Of a DNA stretch of 9,594 nucleotides, positions 1 to 6,535 are shown in pieces. The stretch's first letter is position 1. Each line of letters begins with the position of its first letter. The stretch lies in contig JAFAWI010000456.1 in the NCBI GenBank assembly GCA_019241915.1, forward strand, positions 1 through 9,594, in the 5' to 3' direction. A model generated the notes under the pieces. That model made no database searches and was not told the origin of the DNA. It worked only from the letters and a program-made list of their open reading frames with translations. Position numbers and translations under genes: made by a program. Source of the stretch: Alphaproteobacteria bacterium (GTDB lineage Bacteria; Pseudomonadota; Alphaproteobacteria; ATCC43930; CGMCC-115725).

Positions 1-234
1 GATCGCGCCGAGCAGCGCGCCGCTCAGTTCCTTCGCTGCGGCGAGCGTCAGTTCGACCGCGACCCGCGCGCCGGGAGGCAGCGCGCGATTGACGAAATCG
101 ATCGTGATCGCTTCTTCCAACAGGGCGTGGTGCGGGTGGTCGTACGAGACGACCGCTTCGGTCAGCTCGATCCACCCGTCACCCGTTTTGCCGGCACCGG
201 CGCAGCCGACGATCTCGACGATCGAGGTACACAT
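1..234 (-). CDS. DUF6295-family small protein, 3' end cut off
   Basis: The frame opens with ATG at 234 and runs without a stop to the window edge, giving the first 78 residues of a protein that continues outside. It begins MCTSIVEIVGCAGAGKTGDG and continues with WIELTEAVVSYDHPHHALLE, then a segment around TIDFVNRALPPGARVAVELT. This order (MCT start, GW(I/F)xLT, a DHPxHA box, IDFxN, ARVAVEL) matches, from memory, the DUF6295 family of about 90-100 residues, so only a few residues are probably missing. No enzymatic function is established for the family. The ATG is 21 nt after the stop of the dienelactone-hydrolase-like gene on the same strand, with only a weak Shine-Dalgarno (acagg), so co-transcription and possibly translational coupling are likely. 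The short histidine-rich box might bind metal, but that is inference. No signal peptide or membrane segment is visible. Confidence 0.75.
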   Translation of the reverse strand, partial: MCTSIVEIVGCAGAGKTGDGWIELTEAVVSYDHPHHALLEEAITIDFVNRALPPGARVAVELTLAAAKELSGALLGAI

Positions 235-255
235 CGTGGCAGCGCCTGTCGCGCT

Positions 256-996
256 CTACGTCGACAGGTGCTTGTCGCAGAACGCCCAGACCTTCTGCCA
301 GCCGTCGAGCGCCTGCTCGATCCGGTAGGCCGGGCGGTCGTAATAGAAAAAGCCGTGGCCGGCGCCGTCGTAGCGGTGGAACTCGTAGTTCTTGCCGTGC
401 TTCTTCAATTCGGCCTCGTGCTGGTCGACCTGCTCGGGGGTCGGCGCACGGTCTTCGTTGCCAAAGAGGCCGAGAAGCGGGCAGGACAGATCCCTGGTCA
501 GGGTAACCGGCGACACCGGCTGCTTTTCGGTCAGGTCGTCCTGCACCACGCGGCCGCCCCACAAATCCATCGCACAGTCGATGCTCTTCTGCCGGCAGGC
601 GAAGAGAAAGGTCTGCCGGCCCCCCGAGCAGGTGCCGAACAGCCCGACCTTGCCGTTGTGCCACGGCTGGCGGCGCAGCCACTGCACGGCGGCCTCGGTG
701 TCGCCGACCATCTGGTCGTCGGAGACGCCCCCGGCGGCGCGCGCCTTGGCGGCGACATCGTCGGCCTTGCCCTCGCCAAAGCGCTCGTAAAGGTTGTGGC
801 TGATCGTCGCGTAGCCGTGATGCGCAAAGCGCCGGGTGCACTCGCGGTACCATTCGTCCCAGCCGGGCATGTGGTGGATCAGCACCACGCCGGGGAACGG
901 GCCGGCGCCCAGCGGCCGCGCCGTGTAAGCCGAGATCGGATCGCGATTGTGGCCGACGATCCTGATGGTTTCCGCGAGCATTCCTTCGTAGGCCAT
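256..996 (-). CDS. Dienelactone hydrolase family protein
   Basis: This 246-residue alpha/beta hydrolase has the length and triad layout of dienelactone hydrolase (carboxymethylenebutenolidase, about 236 residues), a cytoplasmic enzyme that opens dienelactones in aromatic ring-cleavage pathways. The nucleophile motif is GTCSGG with Cys123. The acid is Asp182 in GNEDRAPTPEQ, and the base is His214 in GAGHGFFYYDRP. The early strand PGVVLIHHMPG (35-45) carries the oxyanion-side residues. Cysteine instead of serine as nucleophile is the hallmark of the family and argues against a generic esterase. The ATG at 996 has a strong Shine-Dalgarno (aaggggag, 5 nt upstream). The DUF6295-like gene follows after 21 nt. 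The true substrate is uncertain, since many homologues are annotated by fold only and no chlorocatechol or muconate genes are in view. There is no signal peptide. Confidence 0.88.
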   Translation of the reverse strand: MAYEGMLAETIRIVGHNRDPISAYTARPLGAGPFPGVVLIHHMPGWDEWYRECTRRFAHHGYATISHNLYERFGEGKADDVAAKARAAGGVSDDQMVGDTEAAVQWLRRQPWHNGKVGLFGTCSGGRQTFLFACRQKSIDCAMDLWGGRVVQDDLTEKQPVSPVTLTRDLSCPLLGLFGNEDRAPTPEQVDQHEAELKKHGKNYEFHRYDGAGHGFFYYDRPAYRIEQALDGWQKVWAFCDKHLST

Positions 997-1001
997 GACG
1001 T

Positions 1002-1009
1002 CTCCCCTT
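1002..1009 (-). promoter_or_regulatory. Shine-Dalgarno site of the dienelactone-hydrolase gene
   Basis: On the minus strand the bases read aaggggag and end 5 nt before the ATG at 996. This is a near-ideal ribosome binding site and fixes that start codon. Confidence 0.7.
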
Positions 1010-1035
1010 TGTTGGATGCGGGATAAGTTGCGCAG

Positions 1036-1065
1036 AGGATAGCCGCCGCCGCGTGGCGATCACAA
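1036..1065 (-). promoter_or_regulatory. Candidate sigma-70 promoter for the hydrolase/DUF6295 operon
   Basis: On the minus strand TTGTGA (1065-1060) and TATCCT (1041-1036) are separated by 18 nt. Each matches 4 of 6 consensus bases. Transcription would start near 1028, leaving a leader of about 30 nt before the ATG at 996. It is the best match I see in the divergent spacer, but short promoter matches arise by chance. Confidence 0.35.
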
Positions 1066-1100
1066 GTCCACCGGCACAAGCCACGCAATGGACCCGTCTC

Positions 1101-1182
1101 GCCGTTGCGAGGGCCGCAGCCGCGCGGCAATCTCGTTTATCCGGGCAGCGCGAGATCGCTTTGCCGAGCCCGCAATGACGGG
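1101..1182. repeat. Imperfect palindromic intergenic repeat (REP-like)
   Basis: An inner pair of arms, gcaatctcg (1127-1135) and cgagatcgc (1151-1159), is flanked by outer arms gccgttgcgag (1101-1111) and cccgcaatgacgg (1169-1181). The whole reads as a long imperfect hairpin with asymmetric bulges. The words gcaatgacgg and gcaatctcg are, from general familiarity, typical of the interspersed palindromic repeats found in many copies between genes in Rhizobiales-type genomes. Only one copy lies in this window, so the dispersed nature is inferred. It ends 9 nt before the ATG of the dioxygenase gene. Confidence 0.5.
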
Positions 1183-1190
1183 GGCACCCG

Positions 1191-2066
1191 ATGCAGATTT
1201 CGGTCAAGAAATGCGATGCGGCGGTGGGTGCGCAGATCGTGTTCGACCTGTCGCGGCCGCTCGACGCTGCGACATTCGCGGCGCTTGAGGCGGCCTTTCA
1301 CGACAACATCGTCGTGTTCTTCCGGGACCAGCAGCTGAGCGAAGAACAACACATCGCCTTCAGCCGCCGCTTCGGCGAGCTCGAAATCCACATCGTCAAG
1401 AAATACCTGCTGCCCGGCTATCCCGAGATCCTGCTGGTGTCCAACGTCAAGAACGAGGCGGGCGAGCATATCGGCCTCGCCGATGCCGGCTTCACCTGGC
1501 ACAGCGACGTCTCCTACCGCGAGTTCCCCAGCCGCTGCTCGCTGCTCTATGCCAAGGAGGTGCCGCACGCCCCGGACGGTGACCCGCTCGGCGACACGGT
1601 GTTTGCCAATTGCATCGCGGCCTACGATGCGTTGCCCGAGACGATGAAGCGGCGGGTTGCCGGGCTCAAGGCGATCCACCGCTATTCGTCGCGCCGCCGG
1701 GTCGACAACAGCCCGCGGCCGAGGCTGACCGCGGCGCAGCTCGCGGAGACCCCGGATGTCGCCCATCCGGTCGTGCGCACCCATCCGGTTACGCGCCGCA
1801 AGGCGATCTACGTCACCGCCGGCGAATGCGTCGGCATTGTCGTGCCGAACGGCGGCGCAATGCCTGAGGATGAAGCGCTCGGCCTGATCGCCGAGCTCGA
1901 CGCCCATTGCGTCAAGCCGCAGTTTTGCTACCGCCACCGGTGGCAGGTCGGGGACCTCGTCATGTGGGATAACGCGAGCGCCATGCACTTGGCGATCTGC
2001 GACTATGCGCTGCCGCAGCGCCGGCTGATGCACCGCACGACGGTGATCGGCGACCGGCCGACATGA
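1191..2066 (+). CDS. TauD/TfdA-family Fe(II)/2-oxoglutarate dioxygenase
   Basis: This 291-residue protein matches the taurine dioxygenase/2,4-D dioxygenase family (about 280-300 residues), cytoplasmic enzymes that hydroxylate small acids using 2-oxoglutarate and O2. The HxD iron motif is in WHSDVSY (His104, Asp106). The distal iron ligand is His266 in the block MWDNASAMHLAICDY, and the 2-oxoglutarate carboxylate arginine is Arg282 in RRLMHRTTV. The signature HPVVRTHPVTRRKAIYV (residues 192-208) is also present, so the enzyme should be catalytically intact. The ATG at 1191 has a Shine-Dalgarno-like ggggg at 1180-1184, which belongs to the end of the preceding palindromic repeat. The substrate cannot be read from the sequence; taurine, a sulfonate/sulfate ester or an aryloxyacid are all possible. 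No ABC transporter or ssu/tau genes adjoin it, so a tauD symbol is not justified. It is divergent from the hydrolase operon and 88 bp upstream of the Slam-like gene. Confidence 0.88.
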   Translation: MQISVKKCDAAVGAQIVFDLSRPLDAATFAALEAAFHDNIVVFFRDQQLSEEQHIAFSRRFGELEIHIVKKYLLPGYPEILLVSNVKNEAGEHIGLADAGFTWHSDVSYREFPSRCSLLYAKEVPHAPDGDPLGDTVFANCIAAYDALPETMKRRVAGLKAIHRYSSRRRVDNSPRPRLTAAQLAETPDVAHPVVRTHPVTRRKAIYVTAGECVGIVVPNGGAMPEDEALGLIAELDAHCVKPQFCYRHRWQVGDLVMWDNASAMHLAICDYALPQRRLMHRTTVIGDRPT

Positions 2067-2073
2067 GGTTGGC

Positions 2074-2120
2074 GGGCGAAGCGCTCTCATCGGCAACACC
2101 CGTGGCCGCGCGTTTCGCCC
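2074..2120. terminator. Weak inverted repeat after the dioxygenase gene
   Basis: gggcgaa (2074-2080) and ttcgccc (2114-2120) are complementary, with further partial pairing inside (gcgc against gcgcg). The loop is long (about 30 nt) and no T-run follows directly, so it is at best a weak terminator of the dioxygenase transcript. Confidence 0.2.
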
Positions 2121-2154
2121 TTCAATCGTCATTATTGCAGGCCGCGCTCGCCTA

Positions 2155-3615
2155 ATGGTTATGGCACGGCTCAGGCTTATTTGTTACCTTGAACGGCGGT
2201 CCGGCGACGGGCCGAAGCAGGGTGTGGGGGTCTGGTTGTTGCGGATCGGACGGATTACAGGCGGAGCCGCCGTGCTGATGGCGGCGGCGGTGCTTGCTTG
2301 GGCAACAGCCGCCACAGCCGCCGATACCGGGGATGCCACCTCGCTGGAAGCCAGAAAGACCGCGCTGTTCCAGCAGATGCTGCGCGACCCGTCAAATCTC
2401 GACGTCACGTTTGCTTATGCCGACGTGTCGGCCAAGCTCGGCGACAACGAGGCAGCAGTGGCCGCACTCGAACGGATGCTGCTGTTCAACCCCAACCTGC
2501 CGCGAGTCGATCTCGAACTGGGGGCGCTTTATTTCCGCATGGGCTCGTTCGAGGCGGCCGAGAGCTATTTCAACAAGGCCAAGAGCTTCAATCCGCCGCC
2601 CGACGTGGCCGCGCGCGTCGATGACTACCTGGCGAAGATTCACAGCGCCGAGCAAACCAGCCAGATCACCGGCTTTTTCTTCACCGGCGCGCAGTATCAG
2701 ACCGACGCGAATGTCGCGCCGGGGTCGCCGCTGATCCATTCGCCGATCGGCGACGTGCTGCTCGACAACCAGTTCGTCAAGCAGCGCGACGTGAACATCT
2801 TCGCCACCGGCGCCGCGCTCTACACCTACGACCTCGGCACGCAAAACCGCGACGCGCTCGAGGTCAACGGCATCGGCTTCATGAACCATTACTTCCGCTT
2901 CGGGCGGCTCGACCTCGACCTCGGCGAGGTCACCGCTGGGCCTCGCTTCCGCTTTCCCAACATGCCTTTCGGAGCCGAGGCGAGCATCAAGCCCTATGCG
3001 ATCCTCAACGAGGTCGGGCTCGGCGAGCACCAGTATTTCTGGACCTATGGCGGCGGCATCGAGAGCACCGCCACGTTCTTCGGCGACGTCGCCACCAAGC
3101 TGTCGTTCGAGTTCCGTCAGAAGACGTTTGCCGACGCGCCCGACCGTCCGCTCTCGTTCGGGCTGAGCGGCAACGACAAGATCGTCAGCCTCTCGGCGAC
3201 CAAGCCGGTGACCGAAAATTCGGCGCTAACCGCTGAGTTCGACTACCTCAACCAATCGACGCGTTTCGCCTTCTACTCCAACAACACGTACTCGGTGTCG
3301 GCCGGTTACCGCATCCGCTATGACGATCCGTTCGGTTGGTTCGCGCTGCCGCTTGAAACCGCGTTGTTCGGCGCACGCAGCTGGGCCCTCTACCAGTCGC
3401 CGGATCCCTGCTGCAACACCAGCGGCAACCCGGCCGTCTTCTCGCCGAGCAATCGGTTCGACCGCCATTGGCGCTTCGGCTTTACGCAGATCTTCCCGGT
3501 GACGGCCAATATCGGCGTCATCGTCCAGGTGCAGCGCGACGTCATCTCCTCGAACCTGTCGCTGTACGGCTACACCAGCGACTCGGTGCTGGTCGGTCCG
3601 CAAATCCGCTTTTAG
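2155..3615 (+). CDS. Slam/DUF560-type outer-membrane secretion protein (TPR + beta-barrel)
   Basis: The 486-residue product has the architecture and length of surface lipoprotein assembly modulators (DUF560, type XI secretion), which move cargo with a TbpB-like barrel across the outer membrane. A signal peptide lies at about 28-55, with a hydrophobic core in GGAAVLMAAAVLAWA and cleavage likely after TAATA. Two TPR-like helical units follow at about 62-165; alternating Ala/Leu/Tyr positions are visible in VAALERMLLFNPNLPRVDLE and LGALYFRMGSFEAAESYFNK. Residues ~170-486 are beta-barrel: many alternating aromatic strands separated by polar turns, ending in Ile-Arg-Phe, the terminal Phe typical of BAM substrates. 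The ATG at 2155 gives an unusually long leader of about 55 residues and has no good Shine-Dalgarno. Starts at GTG 2224 or TTG 2236/2239 would give a conventional signal peptide. The cargo-like gene begins 12 nt after the stop, strongly suggesting an operon. Cys419-Cys420 may form a loop disulfide. The specific function is inference from fold and context. Confidence 0.8.
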   Translation: MVMARLRLICYLERRSGDGPKQGVGVWLLRIGRITGGAAVLMAAAVLAWATAATAADTGDATSLEARKTALFQQMLRDPSNLDVTFAYADVSAKLGDNEAAVAALERMLLFNPNLPRVDLELGALYFRMGSFEAAESYFNKAKSFNPPPDVAARVDDYLAKIHSAEQTSQITGFFFTGAQYQTDANVAPGSPLIHSPIGDVLLDNQFVKQRDVNIFATGAALYTYDLGTQNRDALEVNGIGFMNHYFRFGRLDLDLGEVTAGPRFRFPNMPFGAEASIKPYAILNEVGLGEHQYFWTYGGGIESTATFFGDVATKLSFEFRQKTFADAPDRPLSFGLSGNDKIVSLSATKPVTENSALTAEFDYLNQSTRFAFYSNNTYSVSAGYRIRYDDPFGWFALPLETALFGARSWALYQSPDPCCNTSGNPAVFSPSNRFDRHWRFGFTQIFPVTANIGVIVQVQRDVISSNLSLYGYTSDSVLVGPQIRF

Positions 3616-3627
3616 CGAGTGGCCACG

Positions 3628-6429
3628 ATGGCGGCGTCAACACGGCTGAGGCAGGGGCTTGCAGCTGCGGTTGTCGCTTTGGCGCTGGGTCAGCCGCTGC
3701 ACGAAACACTGGCCCAGAAGGTCGGCGTCAACAGCGCGGTCAACCCGGACGCGACCGGCGCCGCGCCCGGCGCCGATGTCCGCCGGCTCGTCCTCGGGCA
3801 GGAAGTGGTGCACGACGAGCACATTGCCACCGGCGCCGCGGGACAGACGCAGATTCTGTTCCTCGACGAGTCGGCGATGAGCGTCGGGCCGAGTTCGGAT
3901 GTGACGATCGACAACTTCGTCTACGACCCCAATACCGGCGGCGGCCGGTTGGCGATGAGCGCCACCAAGGGTGTGTTGCGATATGTCGGCGGCCGCCTGA
4001 GCAAGATCGAGAACGGGGTGGAGCTGCGCACGCCGGCCGGGGTGATCGGCGTGCGCGGCGGCGTTTTTCTGATGACGCTGACACCGCGGGGCGCGCTCAA
4101 TGTGGTCTTCCTCTACGGCAAAGGGTTGACCATTGCGGGCAACTGCGCAGCCGTGACGAGTTGCCCGCCGCAAACGCTGACGCGGCCGGGCTTTGCCGTG
4201 CATATCGACGGCCCCGGCGCGGCGCCCTCGTCCCCCAGCCCCGCTCCGGCCGACGCGGTCGCAGCCACGCTTGCTCAGTTTAACGGCAAGAGCGGCGCGA
4301 CAGGCGGCTCGTCGACGCCGCCAACCGACGCGAACGTCGCCGCCAGCGGCATCGGCAACACGATATCGGGCAATGTGACGGCGAGCGCGCAGCAGGCGGC
4401 GCAGAATACCCCGCCAGCCACGCAGGCGCGCGGGATCGATGTCGGAGCGATCCAGACAACCCTCAGAGTCAACACAGTCGCTGCGACAGCCAACCCGACA
4501 GTGGCGCAGGCGGATGCCCACCCGACTCCCGCGGGTACGCCCATCGGCAACCAGGGGAGCACGCCGGCGGGTAACCAGGGCATCGCGATTTCGGGTGGCG
4601 TCAAGGTCGTGTCCGCCGGCTCGAACACCGGCTTTATCGACCAGTCGCCGAGCGGCCGCCTTACGTTCAGCGGTCAAATCCGCGGCGGCACCGCCACCGG
4701 GACCAACTCGAGCGGCACGGTCTTCACCCTGACGGGACTGCAGCCGGGCCAGACCTCGCAGGTGACCGGCACCGCGAGCACCGCCCAGGTCCCCGCCACC
4801 GGCACCGGCTACCTGGCGCCGGACAGCCGCTTCTTCTACGCCAACCTGACCGCCCAAGGAGCGAGCGCCGACCGAATCTTCGTGTTCGGGGGCACGCCGC
4901 TCGACGCAAGCTTCTTTGCCTCGTCGCCGACCGCGCAGATCACCGCCTTTACCGTGCAGCCCGATTTTACGCTGGGCGGCCCAGGCACCCAGACGATCCC
5001 GTTCCTCCCGTCGTTCGCCGGCGGCACATTGGCCAATCCAGCGGTCTCGCCGCTCTATGTCGCCACCCAACCGGGGCAGCCGTTCGGCGACTTCAACCCG
5101 GTCACCAATCCGAACGGCAAGTCGCCGTTCTTGCTGCAGGCGAGCCTGGCGATCAACGGGCAGGGCGCCTCGCAGCAATCGGCCCTGTCGATCCTGACCG
5201 GCAGCTTCGCCACATCGACCGACAACGGCCAGGTGGTCGCCACGGGCCCCTATCGCGCCACGTTCCTCGGCGGCGGCACCTCGCCGCTGACGCATGTCAA
5301 CGCCGGCTTTGGCAGCGTGCCCGACGCCAACGGCAACACGCTGTTCGGCGGCACGGCGATCGACGGCTTTGTGCTCGATTCGAACACTTACAACGCGAAC
5401 CTCAATTTCCAGCAGCAGAACGCGAATGCGTTCACCATCGGCCCCGGCAGCACCCAGACGCCGTATGCGTTCAACCAGCCGGTGACGCCGGGGACTTTGC
5501 CGGCCGGGGTCGGGGTCAACCGGGATGCGCTCAACGAGCAGGGGTTCCTTGGCGGCATCATGAGCAACGGCCAGGGAACGCAGTACATCGTCGCCGGCAA
5601 CACCTCGGTGTTCACCAATCCGACCAACAGCACAGTCACCGGGACCTTTGTCGCCAACGATCCCTTCCATGCAACCAGCGGCAGCAACCTGCAGACGATC
5701 GCGATTCCGTTCGGCGCTTCGCCGACCCGCAACTTCGCGCGCAGCGCCTTTATCGACAACAACATCTATGCCGCCACTGAGAGTGCAACCGTACCCGTGC
5801 AGCTCACCAATACGAGCGGCACCGTCACCAACTACCCGACCTTCGCCGGTGGCGCGGCCACCTTCCCAACCGCCGGGTTCGTCACGTCCGGAACCTTCCC
5901 CACCAACCCGGCCGCCGGTCTGCTGCCGCCCGGCGCTTCGTTTTGCGCCTGCCAATACCTGCAGTGGGGCTATTGGGAAGCCAATCTCCCGTCGATCGGT
6001 CAGGGAGGCCCGACCAATACGGTGCAAAGCTCGTCGATCAACACCTGGCTCGCCGGGCAGCCGACCGTCACCCTGCCGACCACCGGCGTGGCGACCTACA
6101 ACGGCGCCGCGATCGGCACCGTCGCCACTAACGGCGCCAACTATCTCGCCGCCGGCGCGTTCCAAAACGTGTACAACTTCGCCTCCGGGACAGGCACGGT
6201 GGCGATCAACAATTTCGACGGCCGCTCGTATAACGCCGGCGTATCCATCGCGCCCGGCAACATCTACGCCGGCGGGCTCAGCCAGACAGCGGGTCCCGGC
6301 AACGTCAGCGGCAGCGCGGTCGGCGGCTTCTTCGGGCCGAACGCAGCCGAAACCGGCGGCTTCTTCTTCCTGAAGAACGGGAGCGGCCCTGCCTATCTCG
6401 CCTCGGGCGTCTTTGCCGGCAAGCAATAG
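3628..6429 (+). CDS. Exported FecR-domain protein with TbpB-like C-terminal barrel (probable cargo of the upstream Slam-like protein)
   Basis: From ATG 3628 the protein has 933 residues. A GTG at 3619 would add three residues, but the gag/tgg stretch before 3628 is better placed as a ribosome site. Residues 1-30 form a signal peptide (core LAAAVVALAL, cleavage near LAQ-K) without a lipobox cysteine. Residues ~50-195 are a FecR domain, with GQEVVHDEHIATGAAGQTQI, then SVGPSSDVTIDNFVYDP and ELRTPAGVIGVRGGVFL; Cys173 and Cys179 could form a disulfide. Residues ~197-325 are a Pro/Ala/Thr/Gln-rich linker with a short TPAG/GNQG repeat. Residues ~325-765 are beta-rich, full of Gly/Asn/Thr, and not recognised. 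Residues ~770-933 resemble the C-terminal barrel of TbpB-like Slam cargo: LPTTGVATYNG at 816, NFASGTG and NNFDGR, then GGFFGPNAAETGG and the end SGVFAGKQ. The known barrel has the same LPxxGxAxYxG, FYGPxAxExGG and AGVFGxK landmarks. Periplasmic export followed by outer-membrane translocation is inferred. No fecI-like sigma gene is nearby, so a FecR anti-sigma role is unlikely. Confidence 0.82.
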   Translation: MAASTRLRQGLAAAVVALALGQPLHETLAQKVGVNSAVNPDATGAAPGADVRRLVLGQEVVHDEHIATGAAGQTQILFLDESAMSVGPSSDVTIDNFVYDPNTGGGRLAMSATKGVLRYVGGRLSKIENGVELRTPAGVIGVRGGVFLMTLTPRGALNVVFLYGKGLTIAGNCAAVTSCPPQTLTRPGFAVHIDGPGAAPSSPSPAPADAVAATLAQFNGKSGATGGSSTPPTDANVAASGIGNTISGNVTASAQQAAQNTPPATQARGIDVGAIQTTLRVNTVAATANPTVAQADAHPTPAGTPIGNQGSTPAGNQGIAISGGVKVVSAGSNTGFIDQSPSGRLTFSGQIRGGTATGTNSSGTVFTLTGLQPGQTSQVTGTASTAQVPATGTGYLAPDSRFFYANLTAQGASADRIFVFGGTPLDASFFASSPTAQITAFTVQPDFTLGGPGTQTIPFLPSFAGGTLANPAVSPLYVATQPGQPFGDFNPVTNPNGKSPFLLQASLAINGQGASQQSALSILTGSFATSTDNGQVVATGPYRATFLGGGTSPLTHVNAGFGSVPDANGNTLFGGTAIDGFVLDSNTYNANLNFQQQNANAFTIGPGSTQTPYAFNQPVTPGTLPAGVGVNRDALNEQGFLGGIMSNGQGTQYIVAGNTSVFTNPTNSTVTGTFVANDPFHATSGSNLQTIAIPFGASPTRNFARSAFIDNNIYAATESATVPVQLTNTSGTVTNYPTFAGGAATFPTAGFVTSGTFPTNPAAGLLPPGASFCACQYLQWGYWEANLPSIGQGGPTNTVQSSSINTWLAGQPTVTLPTTGVATYNGAAIGTVATNGANYLAAGAFQNVYNFASGTGTVAINNFDGRSYNAGVSIAPGNIYAGGLSQTAGPGNVSGSAVGGFFGPNAAETGGFFFLKNGSGPAYLASGVFAGKQ

Positions 6430-6470
6430 CAAGCCAATTCCAGCCCGGCCCGACGCGCGCCGTTTAGTCG

Positions 6471-6500
6471 CTTGACAGCGCGCCGAGACTGCGCTCACGT
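6471..6500 (+). promoter_or_regulatory. Candidate promoter for the CYTH-CHAD gene
   Basis: cttgaca at 6471-6477 contains a perfect TTGACA -35 element and the CTTGAC form favoured in alphaproteobacteria. At a 17-nt spacing the -10 would be tcacgt (6495-6500), a poor match. The call rests on the -35 and its position in the 106-bp spacer. Confidence 0.3.
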
Positions 6501-6517
6501 CGCGGTACGGCACCTTA

Positions 6518-6530
6518 CCCCCAAAGGGGG
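6518..6530 (+). promoter_or_regulatory. Ribosome site of the CYTH-CHAD gene inside a small hairpin
   Basis: ccccc (6518-6522), aaa (6523-6525) and ggggg (6526-6530) form a 5-bp all-GC stem with a 3-nt loop. The aaaggggg part is also the Shine-Dalgarno, ending 5 nt before the AUC codon at 6536. That spacing is ideal for AUC as the initiator, and the hairpin could mask the site. Masking is inference. Confidence 0.45.
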
Positions 6531-6535
6531 CCACG

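Noticed and set aside
127..1026. A 299-codon plus-strand frame opposite the dienelactone-hydrolase gene
   Set aside because: It is antisense to a gene with an intact Cys/Asp/His triad and a strong ribosome site. Its own product is Val/Arg/Ala-rich without motifs.
1191..2066. Naming the dioxygenase tauD
   Set aside because: The catalytic residues fit the whole TauD/TfdA family, and there are no taurine transport or sulfonate genes nearby to support taurine as substrate.
1137..2132. A 331-codon minus-strand frame opposite the dioxygenase gene
   Set aside because: The plus-strand frame carries all iron and 2-oxoglutarate ligands, while the minus frame shows only Arg/Ala/Val-rich shadow composition.
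4531..4590. Short TPAG/GNQG repeat in the cargo linker as a possible tandem-repeat or phase-variation tract
   Set aside because: There are only two imperfect copies and the DNA differs between them; it fits ordinary low-complexity linker drift.
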